Part shown: positions 1 to 24,357 of the stretch, in pieces
How positions within the stretch are numbered: the stretch's first letter is position 1
Layout: each line of letters begins with the position of its first letter
Source: Hypomesus transpacificus
Taxonomy: Eukaryota; Chordata; Actinopteri; Osmeriformes; Osmeridae
Assembly: GCF_021917145.1 (NCBI RefSeq)
Contig: NC_061064.1
Location: 5,782,091 to 5,846,090, forward strand
Direction of reading: 5' to 3'
DNA length: 64,000 nucleotides
Notes under the pieces: model-generated
Told to the model about the DNA's origin: nothing
Databases searched by the model: none
The model's input: the letters and a program-made list of their open reading frames with translations, nothing else
Translations under genes and position numbers: made by a program

Positions 1-154
1 CGCTGCTGTCAAGTGTGATTGAAATACTGGAGGATCATACACGTGCTTCTGTAAAAACGAGGCAAAAAGGCAAACGAAAAGGAGGGTTCTACTTGGATAG
101 CCAGCTGACATTCGGTGTCACTAACATGGAGGTAAACAAAGCTCGACTTCTAAC

Positions 155-4196
<4,042 letters not shown>

Positions 4197-6653
4197 TTAC
4201 AGCTTGAAGGAGCCCACGCCGTGACAGTGGTGGAAGACTAACACGTGGCGTCTGAAGGGGTCGACGATCAGGTAGGAGAACGTCTGCTCCTCCTCCTCCT
4301 CCCCTCGTCGCCCCGGGTAACAGAGACCGGCTTCGTCCTGCATGGGAGGACGAGACACCATTTCACTCCCTCGATCGTTTCCTTTGATCTCGTCCCTCCA
4401 CCCGTCTGTTTTTAACACTGCACTCCTCCTCGCGCTATCTCTATCTTGTATATCGGATATTCACGATGGCTGCTGTAGATGGAGTCAGATGGACACCTGG
4501 AGTCAGATGGACACCTGGAGTCAGATGGCTGAGCGGTTAGGGAATCGGGCTAGTAATCAGAAGGTCGCTGGTTCAATTCCCGGCCGTGCCAAATGACGTT
4601 GTGTCCTTGGGCAAGACACTTCACCCTACTTGCCTCGGGGGGAATGTCCCTGTACTTACTGAAGTAGCTCTGGATAAGAGCGTCTGCTAAATGACTAAAT
4701 GTAAATAGATGATTATTGAGATTATTGTTGTTGTGTGGTGTCTCTGATCTGTTTGTTAATGTGTGTCTATACGTTCTGTGCCGTGCAACACCTTTCGGGA
4801 GTACCTTCAAGTTTTCGAAGTCGCATTCTTTTTGTTCCTTCTAACTCTTCCCTCTTGTTCTCACATGGTCACCCTCTCTGTCTTTTTCAGCCTCTTTCAT
4901 CCTCCCTGCTGCTCCATGACCTGAGAGCTGGGTGAACGCTCCGAGTGTGGGGCCTCGAGCGGAAACCACTTACGTAGGCGGACACCTTCAGCACGGTGGA
5001 GACAACACTGATCTTCTTGGTTTCAGCTTCTTTCTGGACACTGGACATGGGCACACGAGCCAGTCACTCACTACCACACGATAGTATCAACAGCACGATC
5101 AGTTGTTGTGGCACTATGTCGTAAAGTGTACTTTGAATAAAGCTTATTTATCTACGTGACTGTGGGCGTGTGTACCTGATGAGGTCTCTGTAGATGTGCT
5201 TGGTTGTGTCGACGTAGGGGGCGACGGTGTCTTCGTACTGACAGAGCTCTCCTCCCAAACACAGGTGCTTGAAAAGGCGGAACAGGAACTCGCCGCGCTC
5301 TTCTCTGCCAATCACGTCGTAGTACTCGGACTCCTCTTCCTGGAGCATCTAGAGGGAGCAGCAAAAACACCCTGCTTCAGCACCTCTGTCAGGCATCCAT
5401 AAACACCTGTATCCTCCCGATCCCCACAGCCACGGCGCAATGTCACATCCTGCTGTATTATGATGGTGTACGTTTTTGTGTGTGTATGTGAAATTGAAAG
5501 AGAGAAAGAGAAAGACAGTGACAGAGAGACATGACACACTTTAGCTATGGAGACATCTGTCCTTATGTCTCCAGTTTGCACTCATTGTAATGAGATGTCC
5601 ATTGTTTCCTTTGTTCATCGTGCGTGCGTGTGCACGAGTGTTTGGCACGTGTGTGTGTGTGGGGGGGAATGAGAGACAGAGAAAGAGACCCGTCTCAGTT
5701 CATCGTAGTCTGGATGAACGTCATGGAGACATTTGACGATGTGTCCCGAAGGCCTCAGGACTCCACTGGAGTACAGCGGGTCGAACAGCTCCATGGAAAC
5801 CCTGTTGCACGGCACCACCTCCACATCTACTGAGACCACTGGGCTGTCTGAGAAACACACACACACGCACAATGAACAAAGGAAACAATGTACATCACGT
5901 CCCAATTGGTGCAAACAGTAGACACAGGGACAGAGGTCTCAGTAGCTAAAGTGTGTTTTGGGCTAGCACTAAGTTCAGCATGGTGAATCACAGTACAGTA
6001 GGTCGCACAGCCACACAGCCACACACACACACATACTATGTCTGGTGGGGCAGGAGGGATGTGTAGAACTGAAGCTAGCCTACGGTGGCAACCATAGGTG
6101 GCAACACATACCTAGAGGCTGCCATGCCCCTGCTTCCATCCTCCTCAGGTTGGCCTGCACACAGGGGTCCTGGAAAAAACTCTGGAAACAACAGGGCCAC
6201 TTTCGGTCACTGATATCCAGGAGAGATTGCATTGTCACACGGGAGCAAAGGAATCAGAAAGTGGGTCTTACCAGTGTGAAGTCCCTGCTGTTGTAGGGGT
6301 AGAAGCTCTGGTCAAAGTTATATGCCTGAACTGAGATTCTCCCTAACATGGACCTGTAATACACACACAGGTCGTCAATTAGCAAGACTATTTAGCTGTA
6401 ATTTACCATCCCTAGCTAGATTGATGCTGCTTCTAAATTAGCGTAGGGCTAGTTATTGCTAGATAGATAGAGCTAACCATGAAGCTTTTGAAACGAATAT
6501 TGCACATTTTTCGTATCTTATATATTTGTAAATGTACCATTTCAAGAAGAGTTGTAATGTCTGTCTCTCCTCAAGGAATGAGAATTTCTTGGACGGAAGA
6601 AGGTTGAAAGAAAACCTTTGCACAAACTCACTTGTGCATTTCTCTCCAGCCAT
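4197..6653 (-). CDS. cfap300: cfap300, cilia- and flagella-associated protein 300
   Basis: CFAP300 (human C11orf70) is needed for assembly of axonemal dynein arms in motile cilia. Seven exons join in phase: 6538-6653, 6272-6353, 6111-6181, 5690-5843, 5176-5348, 4974-5040 and 4197-4337. They encode 267 residues, the length I recall for the human protein. Recognised segments in order are WSMLGRI, PSGHIVKCL, YDELRR, EEFLF-type GEFLFRLFKHLCLGGELCQY, TKKISVVSTVLKVSAY, and the C-terminal QTFSYLIVDPFRRH followed by HHCHGVG. The start at 6653 follows the homology; the reading frame extends upstream without another ATG. Two acceptors were decided by phase: exon 4 starts after CTCAGACAG and exon 6 after CCATGTCCAG. 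A SINE lies in the last intron. The gene sits between yap1 and angptl5, as it does in mammals. Confidence 0.95.
4483..4707 (+). mobile_element. tRNA-derived SINE, copy 1, with tandemly repeated head
   Basis: The body (about 4519-4707) starts with a tRNA-like head carrying an A box (TGGCTGAGCGG) and a B box (GGTTCAATTCC). A conserved middle follows (CCTTGGGCAAG, CTTCACCCTACTTGCCTCGG), then the tail GGATAAGAGCGTCTGCTAAA and an A-rich end. Just before it, the 18-bp string AGTCAGATGGACACCTGG occurs twice (about 4483-4518), so the SINE's opening AGTCAGATGG appears three times. It is inserted in the last intron of cfap300. Confidence 0.85.
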
Positions 6654-7538
6654 GTTGGTCACTATGTACTTGTTGCTATAGCGACACGCTCCAGTAACCC
6701 CCTCCACCCCGTCTCATGACGTCATCAGGGTGCCAACGTGCGTAACCTGTATATGCAACCCGATATTATGTGTGTAACCCTCCATAAACATGACAGTAAA
6801 TAAGTTTAATGAGTTCAACTACTCTTCACCTCACCTTGATGATCGCCATATAGTTTTGTAAACCATGCTAGTTATATTCAATTTAACGTCATTTAGCAAA
6901 GGAAGTATTTACAGTTTCTGAAACTCTTAGACCACGAACAGAACAAAATGTGCCTCACCTTCTGTTTGCATCTTGGGATTTGGATTTGACAATAATCGCA
7001 ATTTACTGTAGTTGTGCGCCAATACACACACCATCATGGCTGCCGTGTATTCTATTTCCAAAGTGTGACGTGAGTCTTACAGGAGTGTGTAACCCACAGC
7101 ACATGTGGGGCCCAACAGCCTCTGGGCCTCGCACATTCCACTCACCAAACATATAAAGTTCCAGGGGCTCAGAACGGTGGCTCACTTCTCACACCCCTGT
7201 TCCCTACCACTATAGCACGTCCATGGGCTGTCCTTGTCCCTGTCTGCCTGTGTACCAACCAGCAGGCTGGCTCCAGCTGGATGGTTATTGGAGCCGTGTA
7301 TGAGCTCCACCAGAGCCACATAGTCTACTACTATTCTGTTTCCTTCCTGCTTAACTGTCTAATTAACACGGGTCATTGGTCCAATAAGCTGAGTTCACTT
7401 GTCTGACTGAGAGAATGAAAAGGGATGTGTGCTGTACGTGAACTGAGACATGTAGGCTGTGTTTTTCTTTGTTTCTTTTACGCAGGTCCCCGTACACCGC
7501 TGGTAGATCCCTCCCTCTGTTCTGGTAACACACACACA

Positions 7539-7570
<32 letters not shown>

Positions 7571-8299
7571 GGACTCCCCTCCACTTTGAGGTGTCCCATT
7601 TCCCAACTACATCTGGTTCTCATGTCTGAGGCAGGATGCAGCCTCAGTCACAGCTGTGCAATAACAATGCCGTACAAAGCTACTGGCCCTTGGTTGCCCT
7701 TCAACCAAAACTTTGAGATCACAGAATCTCTCCTCTGGAAACAGACATTAACCATTAGAGGTTGAAAGGCTACACTAGTCCACAGTCAGCAGATAGAGGT
7801 ACTTCTAAACTAAAGGTAGGAAAGTTATGGAGCCTCCCGCAGGTCTTTCGCTGACTCACAGAAAGACCAAAGGCTTTTTTGTCATGGGATTTTATTAGGG
7901 GAGAGCAGGGGTGATGAAAAGAGAGGAGGAAAAAGTGAGAGAGTTGAGGAGAAAGTGGAGTCAAGGAGACAGAGAGAGAGTGAAGGACTACAGTGACAAA
8001 GGAAACAGGAGGCAGGGAAGAAAGCACGCCAAAGTGGAGAGAGTTTGTCAAGATAAAGAGCCAGAGAGAGAGAGTGAGAGAAACAGACAGGCAAGAGAGA
8101 GAGAGTGGAAAACAGATTTAGAGACAGAGAGCAAGAGACAGCGACAGGGAAGGAGTGAAAGAGAGAGGAGAGTGGAGTCAGGTTCAGCCAAGGGTGCTCA
8201 TTGGTCTGTGTGTGGGAGATTCCCGGAGGTAGCTGAGGGAGTTATCTGGAAGAAAGTTCTCCTCGGATTACCGCTCGCCAACAGTCGGACGGATTAGAC
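6654..8299. other. cfap300-angptl5 intergenic region (divergent promoters)
   Basis: The two flanking genes point away from each other, so both promoters should lie here. A CA repeat spans about 7530-7570. A purine-rich GA tract at about 7910-8170, just before the angptl5 start, is probably 5' flank or UTR. Open frames here are low-complexity and have no recognisable domain. CEP126, which lies between these genes in human, is not seen. Confidence 0.55.
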
Positions 8300-11242
<2,943 letters not shown>

Positions 11243-11391
11243 ACGAGGGAGGACGGACGGAAGGAGGGAGAGAGGGGGTGAAAGGAAGAGAGGGAGGACG
11301 GATGCAGTGGACTAACTACCTGCTAGTTTGTTGTCAGCTAAGCTTAGAGCTAAGATAAATGGAACCATGTTTCTCTTTTTTCGGTGATAAC

Positions 11392-11397
11392 AATAAA
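11392..11397 (+). terminator. poly(A) signal of angptl5
   Basis: AATAAA lies 150 bases after the stop codon of angptl5, a normal 3' UTR distance. Confidence 0.65.
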
Positions 11398-12770
11398 ACA
11401 ATCTGAACACTGTGCCGCCGTGCGTTTCATTCCCAAGTTCCTCCAGTAGATGGCGCTTTGTGTGTCTCCACAACACGAGGGGCACACAGGAGACTAGACT
11501 GTGTAAGTCATAGCTACTCGAGTTGACCCGTTTGGACACTCTGATTCCTTCTGACTCTCGACTTGAACCATCACCTCTGTTCAGAGGGTCCAGACAGAAG
11601 GTTCTAGAAAGGCCTGCCTTAAATCCATGTCTGGATAACAAACTGACAGCTGGGAGAACTCACTGGCCTATACAGCCCGGAGGACCCCTGTGTATGTGTG
11701 TGTACGTATGTGTTCATATGTGCATTTGTGTGTGTGTGTGTGTGTTGCTTCTGCTGCATGTTCTGTTGGTGATGCAGGAGAGCTCTAGCTGTCTGGGTGG
11801 TCTATGTCCTCTCAGCTGTGTGTATATTCCACAGATAATGAATGGGGTTGCGTTAACGAAGCAGACACACACACTCACCCACGCGTACACACACAGACAA
11901 TTCGAGGTGTTGTGCTAAACCTGTTTATACAAGTGGACCCCTTGTGTGTGTGCGTGTGTATGCTTGAAATGGCAGTGTTTATATTTAGAGCTGGGTCTGT
12001 TCTACACAGAGAAAGACTAAATCAAAGTTCACCCGAGTGACATCACTCTGACTCCACCTATTTATCAACTCATCCACTCAGTTACCGTATCCATGGTCAC
12101 TCCCATCCCATAGTAACCCAAGTCTGGCGCTGACTAAGGGTAGGGGAACAGCGTGATATTTGATATTAGAGATACAAAATGTTTGTTTAATTACATTACA
12201 TGTCAAAATGTAAGAAGTCAGTTCTTTTTCATTACAATGGGACAGGTAAATAGTGAGGGAGGAGAGGGGGGAGAGAGACAGACAGAAGGAAAAAGAGAGA
12301 GAAAGAGATAGAAGGAGAGCGAGAACGGTTGAACAGAGAACAGACAGAGTGATGATGACATGTGGAATCGTCCAAAGATCAGCTTCTCCAAAACGAACTA
12401 AAAATAGGCTTCTATATTCTGTATGTCTGAAAAGGTCAGTGTGAAAAATGCAAACAGACTTAAGGGGATCAAGACCCTGCCTTCCCATGATCCTCTCTGA
12501 TTTACCTTAAACCAACAGTTTGACACAATATCTCAAAAACACCACAGATATACACACACACGCACTCACACGTATTCCTGTTTGATAATGAAAAATGGAT
12601 AAGGAAGAATGTGTGTACGTGTGTGACAGTGTGTGTGTGTGTGTGTAGAGTTTCCCACACTGACTAAGGATCAGGGGATCTGCGCACGAGCACACAGGAA
12701 GCAGAATCTTCTGGGAATTTAAAACCCTGAGGAATCTCATCTGCAGTTCTTCGTGAGATAACTCAAACTC

Positions 12771-12850
<80 letters not shown>

Positions 12851-13454
12851 CTCCCTCTCTCTCTCTCTCTCTCTGACACACACATACACACACACACACA
12901 CAACCACGCTTGTACAAACACACGCACACACCCACACACACTCACTCACAAAGCATGTTTAACTGGTTTAGTGGCTATTAAAGTGTCAGAACAGTATGTA
13001 AGCTCAGTAAAGTGTGTGTTTAAGGCCTTCCTCCGGCAACGCTTTGTTTTTCTGACTTCCACGCGACACAATCTGGCAAACAGAAACTGCGTGCATCTAA
13101 TATTCTTGAATACAGGATGGACTTATAGTAAGACCGTTACTTCTGGGCATTTAAAAACTGAACCTCTCGTTCTGCATTTCGCTAGTAGATTACCCGGTCA
13201 AATGTTTGAATCAACTGAACACGTTCTTTCTGTTCCTCCTCAAACTTACAGACGTCAAGCAAGCCTTTATGTAATGGAGTACTCCACCTCTGATCCGCTG
13301 GTGCTGGCGACAATGAGAGTAAGCAGATAAAGGGAGATCGAGAGGAGAGAGAGAAAGAGAGGGAGACCGAGAGAAAATGCGAGTGAGGAGAGAAGGAGAG
13401 AGGGAGAGAGAGAACTCAGAAACAGACATAGACAGAGTGAGAGAGAAAGAGAGA

Positions 13455-13498
<44 letters not shown>

Positions 13499-13577
13499 AG
13501 AATTAGAGCCATGTCAGGGACCCAAGGCACGAGAGACTGAGTGTGTGGACCCCGGGAGCGGAGCGGTCGACGGGAGG
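11398..13577. other. angptl5-trpc6 intergenic region, microsatellite-rich
   Basis: It holds simple repeats: GT tracts near 11690-11750, a long TC tract at about 12775-12873 followed by CA, and a GA tract at about 13455-13495. The last few hundred bases before 13578 should include the trpc6 5' UTR. No conserved coding segment is seen. Confidence 0.55.
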
Positions 13578-19933
<6,356 letters not shown>

Positions 19934-20922
19934 CACGCACACACACATACTCTCACTTCTGACACTGGTCCAGTAGAAGGAGGAACATTCAGGACTTTGA
20001 CAAGTTTAATTGTACTGCTGGCTGGTCCATCAACAGGCTTCAGTCTTCCAACTTCACCTAACATCTGACAGATGTATTTCCTGTTTTAAAACAAATGCCC
20101 ATTCATATTCTACACAGGCTACTATAATGTTCTCAAACTTTTTTTGGAAAGATTTTTGCTTTGTACTAACAGTCTTAATTCATGTGAAATTAAGTTGCTA
20201 TTTGTATTTATTAAAATCACAACATTCAAGAGCAGTGTCAATATACTTTATTAGTGAGCACTTTGTATAAAAAAACATCCTTTAAATATTTCCTCATAAA
20301 ACTTCATATAGACATCTACAGTGATTAAATACAGATCTTTTTTACAACCAGCTGAAAAGTCAGTGTTATTGTTTTAAACATTAATACATTAGTGTCTTTG
20401 TACGAGTTTGTGTGAAATGTTGTACCAAATAATAGTAGCCAAGGGCAGAACAATTACCCTATAACAACAGCCTAACACAGTGTTATATAATAAAACAATA
20501 ATATGAATACTATCTAGAAGTGCAATACAGACGCGTACACACGCGCTCCCCACACAATCACAAATGTCAGCACTATTAATCAACAATTAACAAAACAATT
20601 AATTTATTAATAATAAATTCAGGGTAAAAATCTCTGTACCGTACAAATACAGATTGTTATCGATAGAAAAAAAACGACTTGAAATGCTTGGATCCTCCAC
20701 AAGCAACATGCTTACAGTCGTACTGTATCAACCTTTTTATGTCATAGAAGACCCAGACTACACATATCCTGGCCAGGTAATAATACCTAAGTACTACATT
20801 ATTATCATAATACACTCACATCACCTATATGTGATTTACCACAGGCTTCTAGTTAGGTAGATATACTCTGCTAAAAGTTTTGTTTGCCATGCTAGGGAAC
20901 ACAAAATGGAGCGTTTGGTGGG
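19934..20922. other. shared 3' space between trpc6 and arhgap42 (tail to tail)
   Basis: This AT-rich stretch holds the 3' UTRs of two converging genes. Several AATAAA-like signals occur on both strands, for example TTTATT at 20247-20252, which reads AATAAA on the minus strand. PGR, found between these genes in human, is absent. Confidence 0.6.
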
Positions 20923-23900
20923 TTACATGTAGATTACGTAGTTTTCCGGTATGAGGCCGGTTTTACCGTTGTGTGTCGCCTGAAGCCAACCGGGTTCCAC
21001 AGACGGGTACACTGGGGAACAGAACAAAGAACTGGACGTTATCTTCATGCCCCCCCATAACAGGGCTTGGTGGTGGCTTGTATTGGAGACACCTGACTGC
21101 CTAGTGCAGTGGTTCTCAACCCTGGACCCTCAAGGACCTCCATGCCCTGCATGGTTTAGATGTTTCCCTGCTCCAACACACCTGATTCAAATGAACGGGG
21201 ATGTTATGACGCTCAACAGGAGCCTGATAATGACCCCATTCATTTGAATCAGGTGTGTTGGAGCAGGGAAACATCGAAAGAATGCATGGCAGGGGGGGGT
21301 CTTGAGGACCAGGGTTGAGAAACACTGGCCTACAGTGAGAAGGATCCGTCCAGTGTTACTCACCGTTAGAGAAGAGCGCCCCCTGGGGGAAGCTGAGTTC
21401 GTGACTGTGCTCGGCCTCACAGGAGTACAGGGCCCTGGCTTCCCTGAGGGGGGAGGGGAGACAGACATGGAGGGGAGGTGGGTAAATGTAAGAGTTAGCC
21501 AGAATTCTGATGTGGTCTCAGGTTGTAGGCACCAAGCTAGAACCAGGGGGCGGGGGGCGGGGGGGGGGGGTTGGGGGATGGGGGGGAGCCAAAAGGCTGT
21601 AGCAACTGCCCTGCGCTTTGGCTCGACTGCGTATTAGCAAACTCCAAAATGTCAAAGCAGACTTTGGCCCAAAAAACGATTGAAGGTGCAAGTACTGCAG
21701 CCATGAGGCCAGCGAGACTACAGAAGAGTTAAGCTGCTAAAAACATTGTCAAGAGGCATGAATTTGACAGAATTCCCAAAACTTCACGTGGCATGTTGGC
21801 TGCAAAAACAAAAAAACCTGTCTAGGGTAAACTGTGGTTTGGACAGTAACCTACCTTCCTCTGGTCTGGGGTCCTCCTAGGTTCTCACACTGGACCGCCC
21901 TGGAGGACACACTGGAACACAAACACACACACACACACAGAGAGTAGGAGTCAATACCCTTAGACATACTTCAGAGCCTACAAAGTGTGCGCACACACAC
22001 ACACACACACACACACCAGACTTACACTGATCCAGGTCTCTGGTAGCCATTGGAGGCTGGTGGGCCAGAGCGTGTGAGGGTCAGGTCTGGGGTGTGGGAG
22101 CCGTTGTGTGTGCTGCGCGTCAGGGTGGCGTCTCTCGAGTCCAGCGACATGAGACTCTGCACGGAGCCATGGCAGCTCTGGTAGTCTGCGGGAGAACAGG
22201 GGAGAACACGATGGAACAGAGCAGAACAAGATGGAACCCAGAAGATAAAGCCCAAACAGGACAAAGCAGAACCAGATCGAACGGGGCAGAGGAAGACAAA
22301 GAGACCAAACGAAACAAGGCCGTCAAACTCGACTCGAGCCGTTCACGCCCCGTCACATTTTAACGCTATCCACCGTCTTTCATGGTTCTAGAAGACGCGG
22401 TTGTGTGTCTTACCCTCTGAGATATGGAGGGAGGTGAGGGAGGAGGAGGTGGAGAGCCGGTAGGGGGCCAGGGAGGAGGAGGAGGGAGTCCGGTAGGCCG
22501 CTCGCTGCTTCTGGGGGGGGGAGGTGCCCCCTGCTCCTCCTGTCTCCTTCGCCGGCGAGGAGCTGCATGAGGAGGTCCGGTGGACCAGGGCGTGCGTGCT
22601 CTCCCTCAGGGAGGACGAGTCGGAGGAGTTCCTCTGAAGACGCCTGCTCTCCCTGAAGGAGGAGGCGCGCTCCACAGGGGAGAGCTGCAGGGAGGGGTGG
22701 GGCGCAGGGGAAGAGGTCTTGAAAGCCGCCCTGGGCTTTTTCACGGGGGAGGCGGTGCAGGAGGGGGTCCTGGGGACTCCCGAGAAGGGAGAGGAGGCGC
22801 CCTGGCACGACGAGCTGCTGCTCCCCACCGCCGGCCGCAGGGAGGAGGCGGAGGAGCAGGAGGAGGTGCGAGGGGTCGGCCGAGAGGAGGCGGCGGAGGC
22901 GGCGCTGGGGGCGGGGGACGGGGAGGAGGGGACGTCCGTCGGGGCCCTGGCCTCCCGCCCGTTGGGGGAGGGTTGGGAGGGGGAGCGGGGCGCGGGGGGA
23001 GGGAGCGGGGCCGACGGGGGGGAGGCGGCGGGGAGAGCCGGGGGGGAGGAGGGGGGGGAGGTCTTGGAGAAGCCGTTCTGCTCCGAGGAGTGGGAGGAGA
23101 GGGACTCCTGGCTGCCCAAGGGGGTGCTGCTGGGGCTGCTGCTGAACGTGTCACCTGGGGGAAGAGGGAGGGAGGGGTGGGGCGGGAGAGAAAGGGAGGG
23201 AAAAAGATAGACAAAGAGAGGGTGGGTTTGATCAAAGTTGGCGTCACGCTTTCCCTGTTTCTACTGTATTTGTTGAGCAGACACTGCACATAGACAGCAC
23301 AGTAGAACATCAAGGATTCAGAAGTCCATCAAACTGTATTCCAGGGGGCAAAACTCAGCCGAGTCAGCGCAGGTGAAGCTGCGGAGATGAGGAGGCGTCG
23401 AGGCTGTCGAGGTCGGGTCGATAGGTGGATGCAGAGAGCTCAAAGACATGCACGACTCACTGTCGTTGTCTGCGAGGCAGAGAGTTGGCGGATAGAGGCG
23501 GGACTTCCTGTTTCCCGATGACAGACAGAAGGCCTTGTTCCTGCGGGGGGCGGAGCGGGGGGGGGCCTGGGGGAGGGGCACCGAGGGGTCCGGGGCCTCA
23601 CCGAAGATCTGGGAAACACACGACAAACGGAGTGCCCGTGAGTGTGTGAAACTGCTTTGTGAGTGTCTTCTTGGTGTGTGTGCGTGTGTGTTTGTGTCTA
23701 TTTGAGTACAGGAGGGTGGGTTTGTGTGTGTGAGGTGAGCTTACCTTGTGGTGGTTCTCGATAATGATCTCCACCACAATGTTCTGGAACTTGATGTTCA
23801 TCATGGCTGCCACCGTCTCTTCTTGTGACCTCATCAACGTGGGACCGAAGATCACGCCCAGGTTAGACACCGTCATCAGGTTGCGCTCACTGTGAGTGGA

Positions 23901-24318
23901 CACACTGCATGCACGCACACACACACACACAAACACAACCCGGTTATCGGCAGGCCTGTCCAGAGAGCAGGTGTTATTGGATGATAGGCAAGCGTATGTG
24001 AGAAAGTGAACCAAGTGATTGGTTCAGAGGTTCCTACGTGAGCAGGTGATTGGTCAGGAGGTCCAGCATTTCCTTGTTTCTGTCTGGGAGTTTGTGCACA
24101 AGCGCATGAATGGCCATAACACGATACTTCTGGTCGTCAGACTCTGAGACAAAAAGGGGAGGGGGCATAGAAGTGGTTAGTTGTGTGTGTGTGTGTGGGT
24201 GTGTGCGTGTGTGTGCACCAGAAGAATTGTTGAGATCTTACTGGCAGCCATGATGAAATCTTTATGGAGCCTGTAGGTCATCAGAGGTTCAGCCAAACAC
24301 CTGGAGACAACCCCCCCC

Positions 24319-24357
<39 letters not shown>

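Noticed and set aside
1-48. Possible yap1 exon 6 after TTTTTACAG on the minus strand
   Set aside because: The frame reads KHVYDPPVFQSHLTAA, which does not resemble the YAP1 sequence expected there.
4519-4600. tRNA gene
   Set aside because: A and B boxes are present but belong to a SINE head. The same unit with the same tail occurs four times, and the cloverleaf is not intact.
22580-23293. Long plus-strand Gly/Arg-rich open frames opposite arhgap42
   Set aside because: They are the antisense shadow of the GC-rich Ser/Pro exon 20 (22414-23154), which is in phase with the rest of arhgap42. No domain is seen on the plus strand.
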